NCBI RefSeq assembly: GCF_041434935.1
Contig: NZ_CP107964.1
Location: 5,625,001 to 5,689,000, forward strand
DNA: 64,000 nucleotides
Source of the DNA: Kitasatospora sp. NBC_00374
GTDB lineage: Bacteria; Actinomycetota; Actinomycetes; Streptomycetales; Streptomycetaceae
Direction: 5' to 3'
The notes below the pieces were generated by a model. That model saw only the letters and a program-made list of their open reading frames with translations, made no database searches and was not told where the DNA came from. This document shows, in pieces, positions 45,361 through 54,300 of this stretch (its first letter is position 1; each line of letters begins with the position of its first letter). A program made the translations under genes and the position numbers.

Positions 45361-45436
45361 GTAGACAATCTCCGGTTCAGCGCAGTGTTGTTCTGTCTTA
45401 CTGCTGGCATGCCCATGCCCTGGCAAGGAGGACTCA

Positions 45437-45475
45437 TTGACCACCACCCTGACCGCGACCGGGGGACACCGATGA
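45437..45475 (+). other. Possible 12-codon leader ORF overlapping the binding-protein start
   Basis: AAGGAGGA (45424-45431) is the strongest Shine-Dalgarno in the area. It sits at proper distance from TTG at 45437, out of frame with the binding-protein gene. The resulting 12-codon frame ends in TGA at 45473-45475, overlapping the ATG at 45472. Translation coupling is possible. Confidence 0.3.
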
Positions 45476-46839
45476 CCGGCTTGCGTCACCGCCGCCTGCT
45501 TGCCGCACCGGCCGTTCTCGCCTTGGTACTTACCGCAGCCTGCTCCAACAGCTCGGGCAGCTCCGGGAAGGGCGGCGGCGTCGCCGACGCCTCCCCGCTG
45601 ACCGGCGACTGCGCCAAGTACCAGGCCTATGCGGGCCACTCCGGTACCAAGGTGACGATGTTCGCATCGATTCGCAGCCCGGAGTCCGACTCGCTGGAGA
45701 AGTCCTGGTCCGAGTTCAGTTCCTGTACGGGCATCAAGATCGTCTATGAGGGCTCCCCAGACTTCGAATCCCAGCTGCCGGTCCGGGTGGCCGGTGGAAA
45801 CGCGCCGGACTTCGCGATCGTCCCGCAGCCGGGCCTGCTCGCCCAGATGGTCAAGACCGGTAAAGTCGTGAAGCCGCCGGCCCAGACCGTGGCCAACGAG
45901 GACAAGTGGAACCCGGTCTGGAAGACCTACGGCTCGGTCAACGGCACCTTCTACGCCGCTCCGATGAGCGCCAACATGAAGTCACTGGTCTGGTACTCGC
46001 CGAAGTCCTTCAAGCAGGCCGGCTACGAGGCGCCCAAGACCTGGGCCGACCTGATGGCGCTCAGCGACCGGATCGCCAAGGCGGGCGGCGGCAAGCCGTG
46101 GTGCGGCGGCATCGGCTCCGGTACGGCGACCGGCTGGCCCGCCACCGACTGGCTGGAGGAGGTCGTCCTCGGTACCCACGGTGGCGAGGTCTACGACCAG
46201 TGGGTGAACCACCAGGTCAAGTTCGGCGACCCGAAGATCACCGGGGCCATGCAGACGGTGGCCGGCTGGATGCAGAACCCGGCGTGGGTCAACGGCGGCA
46301 TCGGTGACGTGAAGTCGATCGCCACCACCACCTTCCAGGACGCCGGCGCGCCGATCCTCACCAACAAGTGCTGGATGCTCCAGCAGGCCTCGTTCTACCG
46401 GGCGCAGTGGCCGCAGGGCACCACCATCGGCCCGGACGGCGACATCTTCGCCTTCCACCTCCCGGCCGTGAACCCGTCGGTCACCAACCCGGTCGAGGGC
46501 GGCGGCGAGTTCCTGACCGCCTTCGCCGGCCGGCCCGAGGTGCAGGCGGTGCAGAACTACCTCTCCAGCGCGGACTGGGCGAGCAGCCGGGTCAAGGTGT
46601 CCCAGGGCTGGGTCTCGGCCAACCAGGGCGTGGACAAGAGCCTCTACACCGACCCGATCGACCGGCTCTCCGCCGACGCGCTGACCGACCCGGCGGCGAC
46701 CTTCCGCTTCGACGGCTCCGACCTGATGCCGGCCGCGGTCGGCGCGGGCGCCGAGTGGAAGGCCCTCACCGCCTGGTTCGCCGAGGGACAGGCCATCCCG
46801 AAGGTGGCGGCCGACATCGACGCGGCCTGGCCGCAGTAG
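45472..46839 (+). CDS. Sugar ABC transporter substrate-binding lipoprotein
   Basis: A 455-residue family 1 extracellular solute-binding lipoprotein. The signal peptide MTGLRHRRLLAAPAVLALVLTAAC ends in a lipobox (LTAAC), with Cys24 lipidated. The mature protein has VTMFASIRSPESDSLEKSWSEFSSCTGIKIVYEGSPDFESQLPVRVAGG, typical of oligosaccharide-binding proteins such as AglE. It is followed by two permease genes. The AglE similarity suggests an alpha-glucoside, but the sugar cannot be read reliably. A GGGGGA motif 5 nt before the ATG supports the start. Confidence 0.9.
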   Translation: MTGLRHRRLLAAPAVLALVLTAACSNSSGSSGKGGGVADASPLTGDCAKYQAYAGHSGTKVTMFASIRSPESDSLEKSWSEFSSCTGIKIVYEGSPDFESQLPVRVAGGNAPDFAIVPQPGLLAQMVKTGKVVKPPAQTVANEDKWNPVWKTYGSVNGTFYAAPMSANMKSLVWYSPKSFKQAGYEAPKTWADLMALSDRIAKAGGGKPWCGGIGSGTATGWPATDWLEEVVLGTHGGEVYDQWVNHQVKFGDPKITGAMQTVAGWMQNPAWVNGGIGDVKSIATTTFQDAGAPILTNKCWMLQQASFYRAQWPQGTTIGPDGDIFAFHLPAVNPSVTNPVEGGGEFLTAFAGRPEVQAVQNYLSSADWASSRVKVSQGWVSANQGVDKSLYTDPIDRLSADALTDPAATFRFDGSDLMPAAVGAGAEWKALTAWFAEGQAIPKVAADIDAAWPQ

Positions 46840-46978
46840 CCGACCGCCACCGGGCAGCGCGGGCCCACCCGCCCGCGCTGCCCCTCCCCTCCGCCCCTGT
46901 TGTCGCCCCTGCTGTCCGGGCCGCACCCGGTCCCGCCCGCGGGACCGCCCGGCCCGTAGTCCGAGGAAGGACCTTCGT

Positions 46979-47995
46979 ATGCCAACGGCACCCCTCGCCG
47001 CGGCCCAGCTGGCCGATTCGGCGTGGACGGACGCGACGGTCAAGCTCGGGAACAGCGCCGGCGCCATCGCCGGCTTCCTCGGCATCCTCCTGGTCGTCTT
47101 CTTCGCCGCGGGCCGGGCGGGCGGCCGGTTCTCCCGGCCGCTGGCCATCGCGGTGATGCTCGGCCCCGCCGTGCTGCTGCTGATCGTGGGCCTGGTGGTG
47201 CCACTGATCCGGACGATCTTCCTGAGCGTTCGCAACGACGACTCGACCCGGTTCCTCGGCCTAAAGAACTACGACTGGGCGCTGACCACCGACTCCGTCC
47301 ACGAGGTCCTGCTGAACACCCTGCTCTGGCTGGTGGTCGCCCCGCTGGCGGCCACCGGGCTCGGCCTGCTGCTCGCGCTCCTGGTGGACCGGATGAAGGG
47401 CCAGGCGGTCTACAAGTCGCTGATCTTCATGCCGATGGCGGTCTCGCTGGTCGGCGCCGGCATCATCTGGAAGTTCGTCTACGAGGCCCGTGATCCGGCC
47501 CAGCGGCAGGTCGGCGTCCTCAGCCAGCTGGCGGTCAGCCTCGGCTGGGAGCATCCGCCGAACTGGATCCTGTCGCAGCCGCTCAACAACTTCCTGCTGA
47601 TGGCGGTCATGGTCTGGGTCCAGACCGGCTTCGCGATGGTGGTGCTCTCCGCCGCGATCAAGGCCATCCCGGACGAGATCACCGAAGCCGCCCGGCTGGA
47701 CGGCGCGGGCGGCGCCCGGCTGTTCTGGTTCGTCACCGTGCCGATGATCCGCACCACGCTGGTGGTGGTGCTGACCACCGTCATGATCACCACGCTCAAG
47801 GCGTTCGACATCGTCCGCACCATGACCGGCGGCAACTTCGGGACCCAGGTGCTCGCCAACGAGATGTACTCGCAGTCCTTCGTCCAGTTCAACTACGGCC
47901 GCGGCAGCGCGCTCGCGGTGATCCTCTTCCTGGCGGTGCTGCCGCTGGTGGCCTACAACATCGTCCAGCTGCGCAAGGAGCGTGCGACCCGATGA
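46979..47995 (+). CDS. Sugar ABC transporter permease (MalF-type)
   Basis: A 338-residue permease with about seven membrane helices: an extra N-terminal helix (SAGAIAGFLGILLVVFFAAG), then LAIAVMLGPAVLLLIVGLVVPLIRTI and the others. The EAA loop is EITEAARLDGAGGARLFWFVTVP. The ATG lies after CGAGGAAGG. The stop overlaps the next permease by 4 nt. It forms the channel with the second permease. Confidence 0.92.
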   Translation: MPTAPLAAAQLADSAWTDATVKLGNSAGAIAGFLGILLVVFFAAGRAGGRFSRPLAIAVMLGPAVLLLIVGLVVPLIRTIFLSVRNDDSTRFLGLKNYDWALTTDSVHEVLLNTLLWLVVAPLAATGLGLLLALLVDRMKGQAVYKSLIFMPMAVSLVGAGIIWKFVYEARDPAQRQVGVLSQLAVSLGWEHPPNWILSQPLNNFLLMAVMVWVQTGFAMVVLSAAIKAIPDEITEAARLDGAGGARLFWFVTVPMIRTTLVVVLTTVMITTLKAFDIVRTMTGGNFGTQVLANEMYSQSFVQFNYGRGSALAVILFLAVLPLVAYNIVQLRKERATR

Positions 47996-48945
47996 GCGAG
48001 ACCGCGCTTGCCCGGACCGCCCGGGAGAAGACCGGGGTGACCGGCGCCCGGGCCGTCCGGCGCTCGTTCAGCAGCCCGCTCGCCTCGCTGCTGGTGATCG
48101 TGGTGACCGTGCTCTGGACGATCCCCACCTTCGGCCTGCTGGCCACCTCCCTGCGGCCCAAGCGGGACGTGGCGGAGACCGGCTGGTGGGACGTGTTCGT
48201 CCACCCCGACCTGACCCTGTCCAACTACCACACGGTGCTGTTCGAGGGAGGCTTCGGTGTCAGCGGCGGCCTGATGCCGTACCTGGTGAACTCGCTGGCG
48301 ATCACCCTGCCGGCCACCCTGTTTCCCCTGGTGCTGGCCTCGATGGCCGCGTACGCGCTGGCCTGGGTCCGCTTCCGGGGCAGTGACACCGTCTTCTTCG
48401 TGATCTTCGCGCTGCAGGTGGTGCCGCTGCAGATGGCACTGATCCCGCTGCTCCAGCTGTTCTCCGGCGGGGCCCACCTGGGTGGGGTCACCATCGTCCC
48501 GGCCGTGGACCTGAGCGGGACCTACGCGCCGGTCTGGCTGGCGCACACCATGTTCGCGCTGCCGCTGGCGACCTTCCTGCTGCACAACTTCATCTCCCAG
48601 CTGCCGCGGGACCTGATGGAGGCCGCGGTGGTCGACGGCGCCTCGCACTTCAAGATCTTCCGCTCGATCGTGCTGCCGCTCTGCACACCGGCCCTCGCCT
48701 CCTTCGCGATCTTCCAGTTCCTCTGGGTCTGGAACGACCTGCTGGTCGCGCTCACCTTCGCCGGCGGCTCCCCGGACGTCGCCCCGATGACCGCCCGGCT
48801 GGCGCAGCTCTCGGGTTCCTTCGGCGGTCGCTGGGAGCTGCTGACGGCCGGGGCGTTCCTCTCGCTGATCGTCCCGCTGGGCGTCTTCTTCGCCCTGCAG
48901 CGCTACTTCGTCCGCGGGCTCTTGGCCGGATCCGTCAAGGGCTGA
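47992..48945 (+). CDS. Sugar ABC transporter permease (MalG-type)
   Basis: A 317-residue permease with six membrane helices and the EAA loop DLMEAAVVDGASHFKIFRSIVLPL. ATG overlaps the MalF-type stop by 4 nt. The operon has no ATPase gene; streptomycetes commonly energise several sugar importers with the shared ATPase MsiK, so this is expected rather than a defect. Confidence 0.92.
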   Translation: MSETALARTAREKTGVTGARAVRRSFSSPLASLLVIVVTVLWTIPTFGLLATSLRPKRDVAETGWWDVFVHPDLTLSNYHTVLFEGGFGVSGGLMPYLVNSLAITLPATLFPLVLASMAAYALAWVRFRGSDTVFFVIFALQVVPLQMALIPLLQLFSGGAHLGGVTIVPAVDLSGTYAPVWLAHTMFALPLATFLLHNFISQLPRDLMEAAVVDGASHFKIFRSIVLPLCTPALASFAIFQFLWVWNDLLVALTFAGGSPDVAPMTARLAQLSGSFGGRWELLTAGAFLSLIVPLGVFFALQRYFVRGLLAGSVKG

Positions 48946-49066
48946 CCGGATTTCGGGTTGACCTGTCCCAGGAATGTGGGGATTTCGAAGACACATCGTG
49001 CTCCCAGCCGGTACACCGGTAGCGGCGATTCCGCCGCTGGTGTGGTAATCCGATCTGGGGGCTTGT

Positions 49067-52000
49067 GTGAGGTTCAGGAAACGTGCGTCGGGCCTGGTGG
49101 CGGCCCTGATGGCAGCCGCAGCTCTGGTCGCCGCCCCCGCCCACGCGGCCGGCACAGCGACGCTCGGCACCACCACCGTCGGCATCGCCATCGACTCCGG
49201 CGACTCCAACCACATGAATACCTCACGGTATGTCACGGGTTCGAACGGGGGCGCGGTCAGCAGCATCAGCGTCTACGCCGGCGCGGTCGACGCGGCGCCC
49301 AACAACCAGTACCAGGTCGGCCTCTACACCGACAGCTCAGGCAAGCCCGGCTCGCTGCTGGCCAGCAGCGCCGCCGGCACCCTCACCGCCAACAGCTGGA
49401 ACACCCTCGCGCTGACGGCGACGCTCGCACCCAACACCCCGTACTGGCTCGCCTACAACAGCAACGGCAGCTCCGCGGCGGTCAACAACCTCAAGTACGC
49501 CTCCGGGGGCACCAGCGGCTACAGCGTCGGCGGCACCGCCTTCGGCACCTGGCCCGCCACCTTCGGCACCGTCTCGACGGACAGCGTCAGCTTCTCCATC
49601 TACGCGACGTACACGCCGGACGCCGGCACCGTCACCCCGCCCGGCGCCGGCCCCGGCGCCGAGGGGCCGATCCTGCTGGTCAGCAACCCGGCCAACCCGT
49701 ACACCCGGTACTACACCGAGATCCTCAAGGCCGAGGGGCTGAACTACTACAAGGTCAGCGACCTCTCCGCGGTGTCCGCCGCCACCCTCGCCTCCTACGA
49801 CGTGGTGCTGCTCGGCGAGAGCGCACTGACCCCGGCCCAGGTGAGCATGTTCGGCACCTGGACCAACGGCGGCGGCCGGCTGATCGCGATGCGCCCGGAC
49901 AAGCAGCTCGCGCCGCTGCTCGGCCTCACCGCGACGCCCGACACCCTCGCCGACACCTACCTGAAGATCGACACCTCGGCGGCCCCCGGCGCCGGCCTCA
50001 CCGCCGACACCATGGGCTTCCACGGCGCGGCCGACCGCTACACCCTGAACGGTGCCACCGCCGTGGCGACGCTCTACAGCGACGCCAACACCGCGACCGC
50101 CAACCCCGCCGTCACGCTGCGCACCGTGGGCACCGGCCGGGCCGCCGCGTTCACCTTCGACCTGGCCAAGTCCGTGGTCCAGACCCGCCAGGGCAACATC
50201 GCCTGGGCCGGCCAGCAGCGCGACTCCACGGACGGCTTCGAGGCCAGCGAGATGTTCTACGGCACCGGCGGCCAGCCGGACTGGAACAACCTCGACAAGG
50301 CCCTGATCCCGATCGCCGACGAGCAGCAGCGGCTGCTCGCCAACCTGATCACCACCATGGACGCGGCCAAGAAGCCGCTGCCCCGGTTCTGGTACTTCCC
50401 TCGGGACGTCAAGGCCGTCGTGGTGATGAGCGGCGACGACCACGGCATCGGCGGCACCGTCGGCCGCTGGGACGGCTACATCGCGCAGAGCCCGCCCGGC
50501 TGCAACGTGGCCAACTGGGAGTGCGTCCGCGGCTCCTCGTACATCTACACCGACGACCCGATGACCCCGGCGCAGGCCCAGGCCTACACCGACGAGGGCT
50601 TCGAGGTCGGCGTGCACGTCACCACCGACTGCAAGCCCTGGGGGACCGCCGCCAACCTGCAGTCCGTCTACGCCACCCAGCTGAACGCCTGGAAGGCCAA
50701 GTACTCCACCCTGCCGATGCCGTCGAGCAGCCGCACCCACTGCGTGGAGTGGGACGACTGGGCGACCCAGGCCAAGACCAAGCTCGCCAACGGGATCCGG
50801 CTGGACGAGGACTACTACTTCTACCCCGCCTCCTTCACCAAGGACCGGGCCGGCTACTTCAACGGCACCGCCCAGATCATGAAGTTCGCCGACACCGACG
50901 GCAGCGTCATCGACGAGTACCAGGCCACCACCCAGCTCACCGACGAGTCCGGCCAGACCTACCCGTCGACGGTCAACACGCTGCTGGACGCGGCCTACGG
51001 CAGCAAGGGCTACTACGCGGCGCTGACCGCCAACATCCACACCGACTACGCCGCGTCCACCGCCTCCGACGCGATCATCTCGGCGGCCAAGGCCAAGGGC
51101 GCGCCGGTGGTGTCCGGCCGCCAGATGCTGAACTGGCTCGACGGACGCAACGGTTCGGCCTTCAGCAAGATGGCCTGGAGCAGCAACAAGCTCACGTTCG
51201 ACATCACCGGCGGGACCAACGGGCTGCGCGCGATGGTGCCGGTGACCTCGGCGGCCGGCACGCTGACCGGGATCAGCCGACAGGGCCAGGCCGTCACCTA
51301 CCGGATCGAGACCGTCAAGGGCGTTTCGTACGCCTTCTTCGACGGCGCCGTCGGCTCGTACAGCGCGACCTACGGCCAGGACACCACGGCGCCGACCGTC
51401 ACCGGGACCACTCCGGCGGCCGGCGCGACCGGCGTGGCTCCCTCCTCGACGGTCCGGTTCAACTTCAGTGAGCCGCTGAACCCGTCGACGGTCAGCACCT
51501 CGACGGTGACGCTGAAGACCACCCCGGGCTCGACGCCGGTGGCCGGCACGGTCACCTACGACTCCGCCACCAACGGCGCGGTCTTCACGCCGAACGCCGC
51601 GCTGGCCCTGACCACCGGCTACACGGCCACCGTGCAGGGGGTGAAGGACAACGCGGGCAACCCGCTGGCGAGCCCGTTCACCCTGTCCTTCACCACGGGC
51701 GGCGCCCCGCCGAAGACCATCGGAAACACGGCGGTCGGCACCCTGATCGACGACACCGACTCCAACCACATGAACGGCAGCAAGGTCACCACCGGCGCCA
51801 CCCCGGTGCCGCTGACCTCGCTCAGCGTCCACGTCGGCTCGGTGAGCGCGGCCCCCAACAACCAGTACCAGCTGGCGGTCTACACCGACAACGCCGGGTC
51901 GCCGGGCACCCTGGTGATCTCCACCGTCGGCGGCGCGCTCACGCCGAACGCCTGGAACACCGTCCCGGTGAGCGTCACGCTGGCCGCCAACACCACCTAC

Positions 52001-52177
52001 TGGCTGGTCTACAACAGCAACGGCAGCACCTCCTCCGTGAACAACATGAACTACAGCGGGGGGACGGCCGGGCAGGGCGCCTACAGCAGCGGCGGCGTGC
52101 CGTTCGGCACCTGGCCGTCGGACTTCGGACCGGCCGTCAAGGACTCACTCGCCTACTCGCTGTACGGCGCGTACTGA
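49067..52177 (+). CDS. Secreted multidomain polysaccharide-deacetylase-like protein with matching terminal domains
   Basis: A 1036-residue exported protein; the signal peptide ends at APAHA (residue ~27). Domains in order: a beta-rich module (28-185), an amidotransferase-like region (GPILLVSNP..., ~201-400), a NodB/polysaccharide-deacetylase-like core (VVVMSGDDHG near 450, HVTT near 515), an SbsA/Big5 Ig-like domain (~773-880) and a C-terminal module (~883-1036) that clearly duplicates the N-terminal one (both have DSNHMN, AAPNNQYQ, WLxYNSNGS, FGTWP). The terminal modules probably bind carbohydrate or cell wall. GTG start. It follows the sugar importer by 121 bp, and a strong terminator follows it. 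Confidence 0.78.
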   Translation: MRFRKRASGLVAALMAAAALVAAPAHAAGTATLGTTTVGIAIDSGDSNHMNTSRYVTGSNGGAVSSISVYAGAVDAAPNNQYQVGLYTDSSGKPGSLLASSAAGTLTANSWNTLALTATLAPNTPYWLAYNSNGSSAAVNNLKYASGGTSGYSVGGTAFGTWPATFGTVSTDSVSFSIYATYTPDAGTVTPPGAGPGAEGPILLVSNPANPYTRYYTEILKAEGLNYYKVSDLSAVSAATLASYDVVLLGESALTPAQVSMFGTWTNGGGRLIAMRPDKQLAPLLGLTATPDTLADTYLKIDTSAAPGAGLTADTMGFHGAADRYTLNGATAVATLYSDANTATANPAVTLRTVGTGRAAAFTFDLAKSVVQTRQGNIAWAGQQRDSTDGFEASEMFYGTGGQPDWNNLDKALIPIADEQQRLLANLITTMDAAKKPLPRFWYFPRDVKAVVVMSGDDHGIGGTVGRWDGYIAQSPPGCNVANWECVRGSSYIYTDDPMTPAQAQAYTDEGFEVGVHVTTDCKPWGTAANLQSVYATQLNAWKAKYSTLPMPSSSRTHCVEWDDWATQAKTKLANGIRLDEDYYFYPASFTKDRAGYFNGTAQIMKFADTDGSVIDEYQATTQLTDESGQTYPSTVNTLLDAAYGSKGYYAALTANIHTDYAASTASDAIISAAKAKGAPVVSGRQMLNWLDGRNGSAFSKMAWSSNKLTFDITGGTNGLRAMVPVTSAAGTLTGISRQGQAVTYRIETVKGVSYAFFDGAVGSYSATYGQDTTAPTVTGTTPAAGATGVAPSSTVRFNFSEPLNPSTVSTSTVTLKTTPGSTPVAGTVTYDSATNGAVFTPNAALALTTGYTATVQGVKDNAGNPLASPFTLSFTTGGAPPKTIGNTAVGTLIDDTDSNHMNGSKVTTGATPVPLTSLSVHVGSVSAAPNNQYQLAVYTDNAGSPGTLVISTVGGALTPNAWNTVPVSVTLAANTTYWLVYNSNGSTSSVNNMNYSGGTAGQGAYSSGGVPFGTWPSDFGPAVKDSLAYSLYGAY

Positions 52178-52202
52178 GGGCGCGGCGACCTGACTGACTG
52201 AG

Positions 52203-52259
52203 ACCCCCGTGGGGCGGCTGTGTCACAACTCTGCGACACAGCCGCCCCACGGGGGTTTT
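52203..52259 (+). terminator. Strong intrinsic terminator after the secreted deacetylase-like gene
   Basis: ACCCCCGTGGGGCGGCTGTGTC (positions 52203-52224) pairs with the inverted copy at 52235-52256, around a 10-nt loop, and four thymines follow. A U-tract is unusual in this genome, making this the strongest terminator in the window. Confidence 0.95.
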
Positions 52260-52363
52260 GAACCTGTTCAGAATGATCGGTTCGGGCCTAGAGTCGCGAC
52301 GTCTGCACGCGGAGCGCCCTTTCTGGCGGCGCTGCCGCGGCCCGGTCATCCTGAGGGGGAATC

Positions 52364-54148
52364 ATCTCCACCGCGTCCGAACCGCCCAAGCCTGCTGAGT
52401 CGTCCGAGCCCGCCAGGTCTTCCGAGTCCACCGAGCCGTCCGAGCCGTCCGGGGTGGTCGTGCAGCCCGAGTCGGCCAAGTCCGTTGCGTCGTCCGGGGC
52501 TGCCGGGCCGTCGTCCCCGTCGCCGGGTGCGGCCGTACCTCCCAGGGTGCCCGGCCAGCCGGTCCCGCCCGGAGCGTCCGGTGCACCCGGCGCTGCGGGG
52601 GGCAATCCTTATCGACCGGCGCCGGCCAACCCCTATCGGCCTCCCTACCCGCAGCCGCCCACACCGGCCTGGATCAAGCTGACCCAGCCCCGGAAAGCGG
52701 CCGCGCCCGGTCCCTGGGTGCCCCTGGCCGGTGTCGGTGCGGGGTTGGCCTCGGCTGCCCTGCTCGGTGAGGGGCTGGGCGTCAACCTGCTGCTGTGCGC
52801 CGTCGTCGCGACCGCCGCGGCGACGCTGTCGGCCCGGTCGGCGGGTCGAAGGGTACGGCCGTGGACGGTGGTGTGGACCCTCGGGGCGCTCGCGCTTTTG
52901 CTGGTGCCCGCGATCAGCTCGGCCGGCTGGCCGACCGCGCCGGCGATCATCGTCGCGGCGGGCACCGGCTCCCTCGCGCTGCACGGCGGCAGTCGGTGGT
53001 CGGGCGTCCTGCTCGGCCCGGTGGGGTTCTGGGCGCATGTGACGACCTCGCTGCCCTGGGCGGCGGGCGGCCTGCGCGGCGCCAACCTCCCCGGCCGGGG
53101 GAAGGCGGTGCAGGTCCTGAAGGCAGTGGCGGTCTCGGTGGGTCTGCTGGTGGTCTTCGGCGCCCTCTTCGCCAGTGCCGACGCGACGGTGGCCGATCTG
53201 CTGGAAGGGCTGACGCCGAGTCTGGACGCCGAGGACCTGCCGCTGCGGGTGCTGCTCTTCCTGGTCGGCCTGCTGGTGTCCCTGGGAGCGGCGCACACCG
53301 CGGCAGCTCCCCGGCGTTGGGACAAGTTCCCGGTGGCACCCGGCAAGCAGCGCAGCCGGGTGGAGTGGGCGCTGCCCATGACCGTCCTCAGCCTGCTGTT
53401 CGCGGTGTTCGTGTCGACCCAGGTGGCGGCAGTGATCGGCAGCGACGACGCGATCAGGACCAAGCCCGGGGTGATCCCGTCGCAGTTCGCGAGGGAGGGA
53501 TTCTGGCAGCTTCTGTGGGTCATCGTGCTGACCCTGGTGGTGGTGGCCCTGGCGAAGCGCTGGGCCCCTCGCGAGACGGCGGGAGACCGGCTGATGGTCC
53601 GGGTGCTGCTGAGCGTCCTGTGTGCGCTCACGCTGGCGGTCGTGGCCTCCGCGATCTACCGCATGCAGATCTATGTGGATGCCTTCGGTCTCACTCGGCT
53701 GAGGGTCTCGGTCGCCGCGGTGGAGCTCTGGCTCGGCGTGGTCTTCGCGCTGATCATTGTCGCGGTGGTGCTCGGCTCGCAGCGTTGGCTGCCCCGGGCC
53801 GTGGTGCTGAGTGCCGTGATCGGTACCGCCGTCCTCGGACTGAGCTCGCCGGACGCGTGGATCGCCGAGCAGAACGTGGCCATGTCCGAGCGGACCGGCA
53901 AGGTGGACATCGACTACCTGCGCAACCTGTCGGCGGACGCCGTTCCCGCTCTTGACCGCCTCTCGGGCGACCGACGCACCTGTGCACTGCAGCAGATCGC
54001 GGAGGACCTCTCGGAGGAAGCGCCCTGGTACGCGACCAGCCTCTCCGAGGCCCGCGCCCGCGAGATCCTGCGGGAGCGTCCGGTGGAGAAGGACCGGGGT
54101 ACGGCGTGCCGGCGTGCGGGCGTCCGGGTGGACCCTTACGGGAGGTAG
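52364..54148 (+). CDS. DUF4173/DUF4153-type multi-pass membrane protein, non-canonical start
   Basis: About 594 residues. After a Ser/Pro/Ala-rich N-terminus (~110 residues) come some ten or more hydrophobic helices, then a ~120-residue soluble tail (YLRNLSADAVPALDRLSG...) typical of DUF4173/DUF4153 proteins. Function is unknown. The frame is open from 52355 but has no ATG, GTG or TTG before GTG 52454, which lacks a ribosome-binding site. Reading ATC 52364 as the start gives a GAGG site 7 nt upstream and an S-T-A-S-E-P-P-K beginning. A promoter-like TTCAGA-N16-TAGAGT lies at 52267-52294. Confidence 0.7.
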   Translation: MSTASEPPKPAESSEPARSSESTEPSEPSGVVVQPESAKSVASSGAAGPSSPSPGAAVPPRVPGQPVPPGASGAPGAAGGNPYRPAPANPYRPPYPQPPTPAWIKLTQPRKAAAPGPWVPLAGVGAGLASAALLGEGLGVNLLLCAVVATAAATLSARSAGRRVRPWTVVWTLGALALLLVPAISSAGWPTAPAIIVAAGTGSLALHGGSRWSGVLLGPVGFWAHVTTSLPWAAGGLRGANLPGRGKAVQVLKAVAVSVGLLVVFGALFASADATVADLLEGLTPSLDAEDLPLRVLLFLVGLLVSLGAAHTAAAPRRWDKFPVAPGKQRSRVEWALPMTVLSLLFAVFVSTQVAAVIGSDDAIRTKPGVIPSQFAREGFWQLLWVIVLTLVVVALAKRWAPRETAGDRLMVRVLLSVLCALTLAVVASAIYRMQIYVDAFGLTRLRVSVAAVELWLGVVFALIIVAVVLGSQRWLPRAVVLSAVIGTAVLGLSSPDAWIAEQNVAMSERTGKVDIDYLRNLSADAVPALDRLSGDRRTCALQQIAEDLSEEAPWYATSLSEARAREILRERPVEKDRGTACRRAGVRVDPYGR

Positions 54149-54225
54149 CTCCGCGAGGCCTGTTGGGCCCTTGTGGCCGCAGGCCGTTGTCGCAAGGTCG
54201 GGGGCCGGGGGCGCCTGGGGCCGGG

Positions 54226-54259
54226 GGCGGTGGGCGTGCCGGGGGGCACGTCCACCGCC
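54226..54259. terminator. Convergent terminator hairpin
   Basis: GGCGGTGGGCGTGCC (54226-54240) pairs with GGCACGTCCACCGCC (54245-54259) across a 4-nt loop, with one G-T wobble. It lies between the DUF4173-type gene and the convergent MFS gene and may terminate both. Confidence 0.85.
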
Positions 54260-54300
54260 GGTGTCGGGTGCGGGCTCGCGCCCTCGCAGCCGATCTGTCG

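Noticed and set aside
49337..51832. A long open frame antisense to the secreted deacetylase-like gene
   Set aside because: Shadow composition without domain; the plus-strand protein has a signal peptide and recognisable modules.
52261..52272. LexA box near the DUF4173-type gene
   Set aside because: GAACCTGTTCAG lacks the second GTTC half-site at the right spacing.
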